Source: Bryobacterales bacterium
GTDB taxonomy: Bacteria > Acidobacteriota > Terriglobia > Bryobacterales > UBA6623
Assembly: GCA_028819255.1 (NCBI GenBank)
Contig: JAPPMB010000099.1
Coordinates: 1 to 64,000 of the forward strand
Length of the DNA stretch: 64,000 nt
Direction of reading: 5' to 3'
Within the stretch, counting starts at the first letter, position 1; every line of letters begins with the position of its first letter. Below, in pieces: positions 19,408 through 28,147 of this stretch. The notes under the pieces are model-generated. The model did not search any database. It was not told where the DNA came from and was given only the letters and a program-made list of their open reading frames with translations. Made by a program: the position numbers and the translations under genes.

Positions 19408-20349
19408 ATGACGGTTTCGCCAGCCCAGTGGAAATCGGAGATCCGGATGCGCAAGGAGATCGGCGCCCGCCTGGCGGCCCGCGGACTCATGGGCGGTGCG
19501 CTGATGGGTCTGGCGAATCTGGTTCCGGGGGTTTCCGGCGGCACCATGCTGCTTGCCGCGGGCGTGTACCCCCAGTGCATCGACGCCGTTGCCAGGATCA
19601 CGACACTTAGGCCGGACCGTCGCTCCGTTGGCCTGCTCGCCTCGGTCGCAGTCTCGGGCGGCCTGATCATCCTGCTATTGGCCGGCACCGTCAAGGGCCT
19701 GGTTCTGGAGCATCGCTGGGCAATGTACAGCCTCTTCCTGGGATCAACCCTTGGGGGCGTCCCGGCCCTGTGGAACCTCATCGGCCGGCCGGACGGCAGA
19801 TGCGGGGCGGGGGCCGTCGCGGGCCTGTCCGCGATGGTCGTCGCGACACTCGCTCCCGAGGCGGCAGCCGGACCCGGAGATGTGCACGCCCCCGTTCTTT
19901 TTTTCGCCGGTCTCGGGGCGTTCGCCGCCATGATCCTGCCCGGCCTGTCCGGCGGCTACATTCTGTTGGTCAGCGGACAGTATGTGCCGATACTCGGAGC
20001 GGTTGACGGACTCAGGTCGGCGGTCTTCCGCGCGGACGGACCGACGTGGCCGGCCCTGCTCGATTCCGCCCGTGTGCTCCTGCCCTTCGGAGCGGGCGGA
20101 CTGGCGGCGCTCGTCGGCGTGAGCAGCCTTGTCGGATGGCTGCTGCGCCGACAGCGGTCGCTGATGCTCGGGCTTCTGCTCGGGCTCCTGCTGGGCGCTG
20201 TCCTGGGGCTGTGGCCCTTCGGCACGCCCGAGTCCCGCATCGGGCATCCGGCGCCGGCCCAGGCGACGATCGCGCTCGGCCTCGCTGCGGGCGGATTTGC
20301 CGTGACCGCCGCGGTCGCCCGCCTCGGAGGCCCGAAACGTCCCACTTGA
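19408..20349 (+). CDS. DUF368 family membrane protein
   Basis: A 313-residue polytopic membrane protein with the two DUF368 signature loops: NLVPGVSGGTMLLAAGVY near residue 37 and ILPGLSGGYILLVSGQY near residue 178, a pseudo-repeat arrangement. About eight helices are visible. Some DUF368 (PopT-type) proteins have been linked to recycling of the C55 lipid carrier, undecaprenyl phosphate; whether this copy does so is inference. The start ATG 19408 lies 37 nt after a TAGAAT hexamer that overlaps the stop of the preceding gene. Confidence 0.85.
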   Translation: MTVSPAQWKSEIRMRKEIGARLAARGLMGGALMGLANLVPGVSGGTMLLAAGVYPQCIDAVARITTLRPDRRSVGLLASVAVSGGLIILLLAGTVKGLVLEHRWAMYSLFLGSTLGGVPALWNLIGRPDGRCGAGAVAGLSAMVVATLAPEAAAGPGDVHAPVLFFAGLGAFAAMILPGLSGGYILLVSGQYVPILGAVDGLRSAVFRADGPTWPALLDSARVLLPFGAGGLAALVGVSSLVGWLLRRQRSLMLGLLLGLLLGAVLGLWPFGTPESRIGHPAPAQATIALGLAAGGFAVTAAVARLGGPKRPT

Positions 20350-20412
20350 CCGGTCCACTATGATGGTTCGGACGCGCGCCGTTCCCGGTGCCGCGATGCC
20401 GCCGCGGATTCG

Positions 20413-21441
20413 ATGAAAGCACTGCAGCTAGTCGCCCCCAAACGGCTGGAGATGGGCACTTTGCCGGATCCTCCGGATCCCGGTCCGGACGAGGTCCTGG
20501 TCCGGCTCCGGTCCACCGGTGTCTGCGGAAGCGACATGCACACGTTCTCGGAAGGGCACATCGCGGGACTGGAACCGGAGTACCCGTGTGTTCTGGGGCA
20601 CGAACCGGCGGGAGAGGTCGTGGAATGCGGCCCAGGCGTGTCCGATCTGCCGTCAGGCGCGAAGGTCGCGGTCGAGCCGTTCGTGGTTCGCGCTGACTGC
20701 GAGTTCACCAGAACCGGGCGGCAGAACCTAGCCCTCCACCACGCCTTCATGGGCAAGGACTACGACGGCGCCCTACGGGAGTTCGCGGTGATGCCCAGGC
20801 GCAATCTTGTCCGTGTCCCCGATGCGATGACGTTCGGGGATGCGGCCTTCATCGAGCCGCTCTCCGTGGTTCTCCACACGGTCGAGCTGGCCGAGCTTCG
20901 GATGGGCGAGTCTGTGGCCGTAATCGGAGCCGGCCCCATCGGCCTGATCGCCGTGGCGGTCGCGAGACTCTGCGGTGCGTCGGTCGTCGTCGCGGCGGAC
21001 CGCGTGCCCCACCGCGTCAGGCGCGCCGAGCAGCTCGGCGCGACAGCGGCCGTGAACGTATCGGATGAATCCCCAGTCGGCGCCGTCATGGATCTGACCG
21101 GAGTGGGAGCCCACGTCGTGATTGATGCGGCGGGCACAGCCGACTCCATCAACAGCGCGATCGCCTGCCTTCGCCCCGGGGGCCGGATGGTCCTAGTGGG
21201 AATCCCGTCCCGGAGCAACATTCCGGTGAACTTCTGGACCGCCTTGGACCGGGAGGCGCGGATCCACGTCCAGAAGCGGTCCAACGGCAACGACCACGAC
21301 GCGCTGAGCCTGCTGGAGCGCGGCCTGATCCGATCGGCCGACATCATGAGCCACCGCTTTCCGCTGGAACGGGGACAGGAAGCGTTCGAGATGATCGCGG
21401 GATACCGCGACGAGGTCATCAAGCCGCTCATCGAGTGGTAG
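20413..21441 (+). CDS. Zinc-type alcohol/sorbitol dehydrogenase lacking structural-zinc cysteines
   Basis: A 342-residue medium-chain dehydrogenase/reductase. The catalytic zinc residues are present: Cys in STGVCGSDMHTF, His-Glu in LGHEPAGEV, and Glu in the FIEPLSV block. The NAD-binding motif reads VAVIGAGPIGLIAV. The lobe that normally binds a structural zinc with four cysteines has only one (VVRADCEFTRTGRQN), so that zinc is probably absent. Likely oxidises a polyol or sugar. It is followed 62 bp later by a Gfo/Idh/MocA gene, suggesting a shared sugar pathway. Confidence 0.85.
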   Translation: MKALQLVAPKRLEMGTLPDPPDPGPDEVLVRLRSTGVCGSDMHTFSEGHIAGLEPEYPCVLGHEPAGEVVECGPGVSDLPSGAKVAVEPFVVRADCEFTRTGRQNLALHHAFMGKDYDGALREFAVMPRRNLVRVPDAMTFGDAAFIEPLSVVLHTVELAELRMGESVAVIGAGPIGLIAVAVARLCGASVVVAADRVPHRVRRAEQLGATAAVNVSDESPVGAVMDLTGVGAHVVIDAAGTADSINSAIACLRPGGRMVLVGIPSRSNIPVNFWTALDREARIHVQKRSNGNDHDALSLLERGLIRSADIMSHRFPLERGQEAFEMIAGYRDEVIKPLIEW

Positions 21442-21487
21442 CTCCGAAATGTCCGGCCCGGTTGGATGACGCCCGGCCGAGATCCAA

Positions 21488-21493
21488 TAGACT
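21488..21493 (+). promoter_or_regulatory. Putative -10 element before second Gfo/Idh/MocA gene
   Basis: TAGACT ends 10 nt before ATG 21504. A GGAAGGA stretch lies between them, so either a very short leader with a ribosome-binding site or another start point is possible. Confidence 0.35.
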
Positions 21494-21503
21494 GGAAGGA
21501 ACT

Positions 21504-22766
21504 ATGCGATCCAAAATCTCCAGACGCCTCTTCACAGCGTCGGCCGTCGCGGCGCCCGCGCTGCTTTCGGCCCAGTCCGCAGGCAGCAAGGTCCAGCTCG
21601 GCTGGGTCGGCCTCGGGAATCGCGGAGGCAAGCACATCCGCACCATGATGAAGGTCGCCAGCGACGACGCCAGCATCAAGGCGATCTGCGACACCTTCTC
21701 GCCGAGACTGGCGAAGACCAAGGATGACGTCATCACCGATCAGGGAACGGCACCTGAGGAGTACAACGACTACTACAAGATGATCGGGGATCCGGAGATC
21801 GACGCGGTCGTGATCATGACTCCCGAGCATCTTCACCGCGACATGGCGATCGCCGCGCTTGAGGCGGGCAAGCATGTCTACTGCGAGAAGCCGCTGTCGC
21901 ACACGATTGAGGAGGGCTTCGAGATCCTCCAGGCGGTCGAGGCGAGCGGAAAGCTGTTCCAGGTCGGCACGCAGCGGCGCAGCTCGCGCCTGTATGCGAA
22001 GGCCCGGGAGATCTACCAGTCCGGCGTTCTGGGCAAGGTTGTCTACGCCCGTGCGTTCTGGTACCGCAACAGCCCGCTGACCTTCCCCGCTTGGCGCTAC
22101 AACATTCCCGACGACTCGGAACCCGGCAACACCGACTACGAGAGGTTCCTCGGTCCGGCGAGGGCCACGGCCTTCAACAAGCAGCGCTACTTCCAGTGGC
22201 GGCTGTACTGGGACTACTCGGGGGGCATCTCCACCGACCTGCTCGTCCACCAGACCGATGCGATCCACATGATCACGGGAAGGCACTACTGCGATTCCGT
22301 CATGTGCAACGGAGGCATCCACTACTGGACACAGGACGACCGCGAGGTGCCTGACACGGTCACGGCGGGCTTCGAGTACGACGATCACTTCCACATCAAC
22401 TACAGCGCCGCGTTCAGCACCTCTCACTACGGCTACGGCGAACAGCTTTGCGGAAGTGAGGGCGTGATGGAGATCATGGGGATGCGCTATCTGAACGTCT
22501 ATCCCGAGAAGCAGCGGCAGCTGCCGGAGTCGGTCCGTTCGCGTCCGGAGATGCACTTCGACGCCCGCAAGGACTTCAACGAGTCGAACTCGACGAACGA
22601 CCATCTCAAGAACTTCATCGACGCGATCGCGCACGGAGCGGAACTGAACTGTCCGGCCCAGCTCGGCCACGAGGCGGCGGTGACGGGCCATCTGGCTACG
22701 ATGTCGTACCGTTCCAATAAAAAAGTCTATTGGAATCAAGGCGAAGGCACCTATCACTTCGGGTAA
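21504..22766 (+). CDS. Gfo/Idh/MocA family oxidoreductase, Tat-exported
   Basis: A 420-residue oxidoreductase. Tat-type signal SRRLFTASAVAAPALL, Rossmann motif LGWVGLGNRGGKH, catalytic-region motif YCEKPLSHT, HLHRDMAIAALEAGKHV and the C-terminal domain start SGGISTDLLVH. The long upstream extension of the frame is rejected because ATG 21504 has a GGAAGGA ribosome-binding site 3 nt upstream and begins the signal sequence directly. Similar in plan to the proteins at 17457 and 56507, but clearly not a recent copy. Substrate unknown, probably a carbohydrate. Confidence 0.87.
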   Translation: MRSKISRRLFTASAVAAPALLSAQSAGSKVQLGWVGLGNRGGKHIRTMMKVASDDASIKAICDTFSPRLAKTKDDVITDQGTAPEEYNDYYKMIGDPEIDAVVIMTPEHLHRDMAIAALEAGKHVYCEKPLSHTIEEGFEILQAVEASGKLFQVGTQRRSSRLYAKAREIYQSGVLGKVVYARAFWYRNSPLTFPAWRYNIPDDSEPGNTDYERFLGPARATAFNKQRYFQWRLYWDYSGGISTDLLVHQTDAIHMITGRHYCDSVMCNGGIHYWTQDDREVPDTVTAGFEYDDHFHINYSAAFSTSHYGYGEQLCGSEGVMEIMGMRYLNVYPEKQRQLPESVRSRPEMHFDARKDFNESNSTNDHLKNFIDAIAHGAELNCPAQLGHEAAVTGHLATMSYRSNKKVYWNQGEGTYHFG

Positions 22767-22881
22767 GGCCTGAAACCTCCCGCGCCGCTCCAACGTGCGG
22801 CGGGCAGGACGGCGCCGACAGGAACATCCGAAGCAGCGTCGTCCGTGGTTCCGGAATCCGCGGGCGGGTCCCTGCCGCCGG

Positions 22882-23648
22882 TTAGGGCTCGACGGCAGAA
22901 ACTCCATGAGCACCTGCGTGCCCTCGTCCCCAGGCACGCTCAGGTAGGTGTCGAGGGGAGTGTGTGCACGGCCCTTCCCTTCGTGGACGAATGCGCGGAC
23001 GCCGGCCCCTTCCAGCTTCCTCCACATGGGCATGACCTGGGTGTCCATCGTCGGCCGCCCGTCCGAGACGGGCTGCAGGAACGGCGGGATGCCCTTATCC
23101 GGCGCCACGTGATCCCAGGGCGAGACGGCAAGCCAGGTGCTCGGATCGTCGCCGGACGCCCAGGCATGTGCGGGGCCGGGTTGATTCATCTGCAGCGGCA
23201 TGTTGTACATCGCCGTGTCGATGGCGGCGACGCCGGCCAGATTGGCCAGCGCCCCCCCTGCATCGGACCGGAACCGCCCGTAGGTGCCAACGCCGGACAC
23301 TAGGTGCGCTCCGGCCGAGTGCCCCATCAGGAAGACTGACAAGCCCTCGCCGCCGTACTTCGCGGCCTGCGTGCGCGGGCATGCCGCTGCCGCCGCCACA
23401 TCCCGCGCCATGTCCGAGAGTGTCACCCTCGGACGAAAGCGGTAGGTCATCGAGGCGAACAGGTAGCCCTCCGGCACGAGCGCCGCGGCCTTGAACAGCG
23501 CTCGCCGCTTGTCTCCTCGAACCCACAAGCCTCCGTGCACGTACAGTACGGCCGGGGCGTTCGCGAGTCCTTGGCGCGTGAAGACATCCACGCTCTGCCT
23601 GCTCGGTTCGGCTCCCGGCGATTCGTCGTAGGGAATCTCAGGAATGCG
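22882..23648 (-). pseudogene. Alpha/beta hydrolase (BD-FAE-like), native stop lost
   Basis: The minus strand encodes a recognisable small esterase of the BD-FAE/carboxylesterase type: oxyanion motif YVHGGLWVRGDKR, nucleophile elbow GHSAGAH, a candidate acid in VSDGRPTMDTQ and a candidate histidine in GRAHTPLDTYL. The frame does not stop after the natural end (MEFL, about 22896) but runs on for over 2 kb antisense to two other genes; an out-of-frame TAA at 22884-22882 is probably the original stop, so a 1-2 nt indel near the end is likely. At its N terminus it is fused in frame to the remnant of another esterase, with no clear start codon of its own. I therefore call it a decayed gene, though a functional protein is not excluded. 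Confidence 0.6.
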
Positions 23649-23799
23649 GATGACGCCCTGCTCCTTCCTGAGCTCCTCGGAATCACGAAGGGCGCGCCGC
23701 TGGTCCGCAGGCCCCGAATCGTAGGATCGACGCGTCGACTGGGGCCTGCACCCGAAGGGCTCCATCCCGCGCGCCCGGTGGCTCTCCGCCGCGCGGGCC

Positions 23800-24121
23800 C
23801 GAGAAGCCTCCATGGCCGGTTCTGGCGGAGCTGGCGGCTCCAGATAGCGCGCTAGGAAGCGGTATAGATCGCGCGATCGCTCCATGATCGTGCCGCCGAC
23901 GCGGTTGGCCTAGAGGACCAGCCGAAATTCGTGCCGAATCCGATGGTGTTTTACAGCAGCCGGTGTATGAAGTCGATGCCTTCCGCGAAGTCGAATCCGT
24001 CCTCGTCACCCACCTCTAGGTAGATCGCCGAGTCCGCAAGCCGCGACGGATTCCGCTCGACGATCGAGGCGGGGCCCTCGCAACGCAGACTGCGTGGCGA
24101 GGCTCGACTAGCGACGCTGTG
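23800..24121 (-). pseudogene. Esterase (FrmB-like alpha/beta hydrolase) C-terminal remnant
   Basis: Reading the minus strand gives the C-terminal part of a putative esterase in two frames: first SRLADSAIYLEVGDEDGF and IDFIHRLL (stop TAA at 23953-23951), then after a frame change HRIRHEFRLVL, an in-frame TAG (23912-23910), and ANRVGGTIMERSRDLYRF. The expected catalytic His before VGG is Arg here. The frame closes upstream at about 24121, where the sequence switches to a cytochrome gene on the other strand. The matching N-terminal piece is at 27827-27946. Confidence 0.7.
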
Positions 24122-25041
24122 TCACCTGCCACACGGAGCACAGGCCGTAGATCACCGAACCAATGGGGGTGACGGTGCCGGGCGACTACTGCTTCCACTG
24201 CCGCGAGGGCATCGCGGAAGAGCGCCCGACACACGTCGGTATGGCCTTCGACTCCTGCGCGTCCGCAGGCTGCCGCAACTTGCACGACAACCGGGCGCTC
24301 TACGATGACTTCCTCGTCGAGCATGGCCGGGTGGAGATCCAAACGATGACGGTTGCCGCGCCGCTTCGCTCGGCGTATGTCGAATGGGACGCGGCGGGAC
24401 GTCGGGCCCGTGGCGAAACCGACGTGCCGGCTGGGCTCTTCGCAAACCCGACACTGACCGCCGCGTGGGCGGCCTCGGCCCACGCGGCGAGCGGCGTTGG
24501 CTGCTCGACGGGGCGCCACGGCATGCGGCCTGCAGCTGGACTGGAGCGAATGTCCCCGTCTGAGGCGCGGTTGGCGATGCAGCCTGATGCCCGTTCCCTG
24601 ATCCTCGACTGCGGATCGTGCCACGATCCGCACTCGGTGGGCGTGCGCCGGGCAGCGGCGGATGCGTGCCTCGCCTGCCACGCCGACGGGCACAGCAAGG
24701 CCTATCAGAATTCTGCCCATTTTCGACTATGGCAGTCGGAAATGGTTGGTGTTGGCAAGCCAGGCAGCGGAGTAAGCTGCGCATCCTGCCACCTTCCGCG
24801 AGAGGCGCGCCGCGTCTCAGGCGACCAGCGGATCGTCGTTCAGCACAACCAGAACGCGAATCTTCGACCGAACGAAAAGATGATTCGCGAGGTCTGCATG
24901 CGATGCCATTCCCTGGCATTCGCGATCGACTCGCTTGCTGACCTGGATCTCGTGCGGCGCAATTTGGCGGGTCCACCGAAACGCCACGTCCCCAGCATCG
25001 AGATGGCGCACTCTCGAGCAGGCTTGCCGGCAGACCGGTGA
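24109..25041 (+). pseudogene. Octaheme-like c-type cytochrome, decayed
   Basis: The frame starts at a junction near 24110 and reads a heme motif CVTCH (24118-24132), then an in-frame TAG (24148-24150) before the rest of the protein. Downstream, four CxxCH motifs remain (CGSCH, CLACH, CASCH, CMRCH), while three further sites have lost their heme-ligating residues (CFHCR, CASAGCR, CSTGR). Eight sites in total point to an octaheme ancestor of the multiheme cytochrome c type. ATG 24163 would give a 292-residue protein without signal peptide, so it could not be exported or matured. It was probably the first gene of a cytochrome, DUF3365 and porin cassette. Confidence 0.75.
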
Positions 25042-25065
25042 GCAAGGCAGGCAAGAGGAGACAAG

Positions 25066-25652
25066 ATGAACACGCTTACATTTCGCACTGCTTCGCGGCC
25101 ACGGCCGCAGCCGTTGTGGCATCCCTCACCGCCTGTGGCGGGGCACCGACGGATGTCAAGTTACACAAATCCCCGCACCTGATGGCGGATGCGCTGCACG
25201 CGGTCATGGAGTCGAACCGCACGGTCTACTCCCGCACCGTGGTCAACCGACTTCAAAACGAGGAGGGAGTCATCAAGGCGAGCGAACACTGGCAGGACGA
25301 CAAGGCCTTGCCCCTGCCCGCCCAAATGCTCCGCATGGGCGCCGAGATTGCGGCCGTCAAGACTGATGGCATTCAGCTACTCGCTGCTGTCGAAGTGGCC
25401 CATTCACAAGCAGAACGCACTCAAGACCGATGTCGAGATCGCTGGCCTTGACGCGGTGGCGGCAGATCCAGCGAAGCCCCACTATGCATCGGAGTCGCTC
25501 GGCGGCGCGACGTACTTCACCGCCGTCTATGCCGATGTTGCCGTGGCCCTCGCCTGCATCACATGCCACAACGACCACAAAGACAGGCCGCGTCAAGACT
25601 TCGAACTCGGCGAGACCATGGCGGGGTCATCATTCGGATCCCGATGGGGTAG
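25066..25652 (+). pseudogene. DUF3365 (Tll0287-like) heme lipoprotein, frameshifted
   Basis: A DUF3365 protein broken by frame changes. ATG 25066 has an AGGAG site 5 nt upstream, but the lipoprotein signal (VVASLTACGG) is in a second frame, implying an indel near 25085-25100. The middle of the domain (MLRMGAEIAAVKTDG) continues in a third frame as FSYSLLSKWPIHKQN after a shift near 25366-25372, with YFTAVYADVAVALACITCH carrying the heme motif CITCH. Near 25623-25627 one G appears lost and the natural ending GVIIRIPMG with stop (25650-25652) lies back in the earlier frame. It sits between the broken cytochrome and an intact porin. Confidence 0.75.
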
Positions 25653-25666
25653 AGAGGAGCACGATC

Positions 25667-27004
25667 ATGAAGACACTTTTCCTATTGGCAGTGGTCGCGA
25701 CGACTGCGCTCGATGCCGCCCCGCATGTTGGCGACCAGCAAGGCCCCTCCCGGCTGCTTGGCCGGCCCATCTCCAAGTTCGTCAGCGAGTCCACGCAGAA
25801 GTGGCTTTCGCTGAGCGGCGACTTCCGATTCCGGTTCGAGGACCGTCGGGGGCTCGGATTCAAGTCCGGGAGCGACGACGCCTGCGGGCTGGCCCGGCCC
25901 CGAATCGACGTCAGGATCTCTCCGAGCAAGTGGCTCAACTTCGGCTTTCAGGGCCAAGACTCAAGAGCTCCGGGAATCCGCAAGGGTGCCCACAACAACG
26001 GGGTCTTCCGCGACACGTTCGACGTACGCCAGGCCTACATGCAAATCGGCGGAAGCGAGGATTCTCCCGTCTGGGCGACTGTCGGTCGACAGTTGCTGAT
26101 CTACGGGGACCAGCGGCTGATCGGCGCGCTCGACTGGACGAACACATCACGGACGTTTGACGCGGCGAAGCTCTCGGTCAAGGCAGGCCCGGCCGAATTC
26201 GACGTGTTCTCGGCGTCCGTTGTGCAGAACGCTCCGGCCCGACGCATCAACCAGTCAGCCGAGGGCAACAACCTCCATGGTGCCTACGGTTCGCTGCGGA
26301 AGTTGCCGCCCAAATCGACTATCGAGCCGTACATGCTCTGGCCGACGACGCCGTCGCTTCTGGATGAGCTTGGACTGCGCGGGGATCTGGACCGGTACAC
26401 GGGTGGTGTGAGAATCTTCGCGAAGGGCATCGGGCCATTCGACTACAACGCTGCTGTGGTCCGCCAGTGGGGCAGTGTCGGAGCCGCCAGCATCAGCGGG
26501 TGGGGAGCATACGCTGAACTCGGCTACACCCTGCGCATGCCTTGGACGCCGCGCCTCTACGCGGAATACACGTTCGGATCGGGGGACGCCGACTCCACCG
26601 ACGGCGTTGCGGGCGGATTCGCGGACCTGCTCCCCACAGCTCACCTCTGGCACGGCTACAACGACATGGTCGGGTGGAGGAACCTGAGGAACGTCCGCGC
26701 CGGCTCCCAGCTCAAGCCGATCCGCAAGTTGTCGGTCCGGCTCGACTACCACTCGTCTTGGCTGGCGGACAAGGCTGACGGACTCTACAACGTGGCTGAA
26801 AGACGAACCCTCACCGTGCCGGCTGCCGGTGCGACTGACGCCAAGATCGGCGACGAGGTGGACGCGACACTGACCGTTCCGCTCACGCCGACCATCACCG
26901 TGGGTGGAGGCCTCGGATACATGTTTCCCGGCCCATTCCTCAAGGCGCACTCGCCGGGATCCGGCAACAGCTTCACCTTCCTGTTCGTCGGCTACAAGTT
27001 CTGA
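25667..27004 (+). CDS. Alginate-export-family outer-membrane porin
   Basis: A 445-residue protein with a signal peptide (MKTLFLLAVVATTALDA) and a beta-barrel of the alginate_exp type: SGDFRFRFEDRRGL, WATVGRQLLIYGDQRLIG and WLLxFGF-like strand patterns alternate hydrophobic and polar residues, and the chain ends in phenylalanine (FVGYKF), the usual outer-membrane signature. A GAGAGGAG site lies 7 nt before the ATG. Unlike its two upstream neighbours it is intact. The barrel could have served as the outer-membrane partner of the decayed cytochrome; alone it may act as a solute channel. Confidence 0.8.
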   Translation: MKTLFLLAVVATTALDAAPHVGDQQGPSRLLGRPISKFVSESTQKWLSLSGDFRFRFEDRRGLGFKSGSDDACGLARPRIDVRISPSKWLNFGFQGQDSRAPGIRKGAHNNGVFRDTFDVRQAYMQIGGSEDSPVWATVGRQLLIYGDQRLIGALDWTNTSRTFDAAKLSVKAGPAEFDVFSASVVQNAPARRINQSAEGNNLHGAYGSLRKLPPKSTIEPYMLWPTTPSLLDELGLRGDLDRYTGGVRIFAKGIGPFDYNAAVVRQWGSVGAASISGWGAYAELGYTLRMPWTPRLYAEYTFGSGDADSTDGVAGGFADLLPTAHLWHGYNDMVGWRNLRNVRAGSQLKPIRKLSVRLDYHSSWLADKADGLYNVAERRTLTVPAAGATDAKIGDEVDATLTVPLTPTITVGGGLGYMFPGPFLKAHSPGSGNSFTFLFVGYKF

Positions 27005-27023
27005 ACGCCGGGCGTCCGCGATG

Positions 27024-27040
27024 GCTGTCGATAAGACAGC
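27024..27040. repeat. Small hairpin after porin gene
   Basis: GCTGTC (27024-27029) and GACAGC (27035-27040) form a perfect 6-bp stem with a GATAA loop, 20 nt after the porin stop. No T-run follows, so it is at best a weak terminator. Confidence 0.3.
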
Positions 27041-27087
27041 GGCCATTCGCCTCGGCATCGGGCCGCGCCCTGATGCCGGGGACACTC

Positions 27088-27123
27088 GCCGGCCAGTCGC
27101 TGCAACAACGGCGGCTGGCCGGC
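27088..27123. repeat. 13-bp inverted repeat at the end of IS110 remnant
   Basis: GCCGGCCAGTCGC (27088-27100) and GCGGCTGGCCGGC (27111-27123) pair over 13 bp with one G-T type mismatch and a 10-nt loop. It abuts the stop of the IS110 remnant at 27124 and may be a terminator or an element end. Confidence 0.4.
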
Positions 27124-27777
27124 TTAACCGACCGGAGAGGCCGACTGATCCGGGCCCGGCCCAACCGGAATCGCGCAGGCGCCGCCCTGACCAGTGCCGG
27201 GCGCCCTCTCCAGCAGCCGCGCCTGTCCCTCGGGCTCCGCCAGTCCGTCCCGCAGGCGCTGGTCCACATCCTCGATGCTTGCATTCACCCGGTCATGCGC
27301 CGTGGGCAGGTCGGGCAGCTTTCGCGAGCCATGGGCGTGCAGGTCCGCCTCCAGAAGCTCCTCCAGCAGTTCGCGCTTGGGCCGCAAATGGCCCGCCGGA
27401 CTCCACAGGATTTCAGCCGCCGACCGCTCGGCCGCCAAGCCGTGCAGGATGCGCGGTCCGTTCCTGCCGAAGATGTCCGTCGGAGCCCCGCCCAGCCGCG
27501 CTCCGTCGTGGTCCAGCGTCTTGCGGACCCGGTTGCGTGTGCGACTGCGCTCGGACACCAGCTTGCGACGGTAGCGGCTCGACTGCCGCAACTAACGGAA
27601 CTCGCGCGGCGGCGCATTCGTGAGCCGGCACATGCCGAACTGGAAGGTGCGGGCCAGCCGAATGCCGTCGGCCACGTCCGTCTTGCGTCCCTCGATCTGC
27701 CGCACGAACCGCACATGGCAGAGGACCGGTTCGGAGCACGCAACTTCGAGCGCCTCGAAAGGCGGCTTCCGGACCAT
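27124..27777 (-). pseudogene. IS110-family transposase remnant
   Basis: On the minus strand one frame shows the IS110 (DEDD) transposase: GRKTDVADGIRLARTFQFG, then APPREFR, an in-frame TAG (27594-27592), and SRYRRKLVSERSRTRNRV with TDIFGRNGPRILHGL. The first 60 or so residues and most of the C-terminal transposase_20 half are missing; the frame ends after LLERAPGTGQ. About 220 codons remain of a protein normally of 340-400 residues. It lies between a porin gene and an esterase fragment, and probably marks the agent or scar of the rearrangement here. Confidence 0.8.
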
Positions 27778-27826
27778 CCCGGCGCCTTCGCCGGCTGCCG
27801 CGCTGACTCCGCAGGAAAGCACCCAG

Positions 27827-27946
27827 CAGCATGAGGAGCAGTGGCAGAGGCTCGCCGTCAGGCGAATAGCCCTCGGGAAGCAGAACGCCGTATCCGACAG
27901 CTCCTGCGGTGACCAGCTCCGCGGACAGTGTGTTGCGGATGATCTG
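27827..27946 (-). pseudogene. Esterase (FrmB-like) N-terminal remnant
   Basis: Forty codons on the minus strand read QIIRNTLSAELVTAGAVGYG followed by VLLPEGY and EPLPLLLML, the N terminus of a putative FrmB-like esterase. Similarity stops exactly where HGG of the oxyanion hole should follow (here LGAF), at about 27827. The C-terminal part of the same family is found 3.7 kb away at 23800-24121 in the same orientation. The central part with the nucleophile is missing from the window. Confidence 0.65.
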
Positions 27947-28130
27947 CGAGCCCTGCGCCGCGCCTGCAACGATCCGGCAACACGGCACGGCGAGGGGTGT
28001 TCCCCGTTGCGTTGTCGGCCGCTCTTCCTTCAGGCCGGAGGGAATCTCGGTCCTTGTCCGACGAAAGCCGAAGTACCGCACAAGTCCCGCGGACGGCGGA
28101 GAAGACTCGCGGCCAGGACAGGCCGTCCGC

Positions 28131-28136
28131 TAATCT
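28131..28136 (+). promoter_or_regulatory. Putative -10 element before acyl-CoA ligase gene
   Basis: TAATCT ends 11 nt before ATG 28148, with no ribosome-binding site between. Confidence 0.35.
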
Positions 28137-28147
28137 TGCCCTTAGCG

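Noticed and set aside
20346-20364. TTGACC and TATGAT as a promoter before the dehydrogenase gene
   Set aside because: The spacer is only 7 bp, far from the 16-18 bp needed.
27073-27834. Plus-strand open frame of 253 codons
   Set aside because: Antisense to the IS110 transposase remnant, whose motifs on the other strand are unmistakable.
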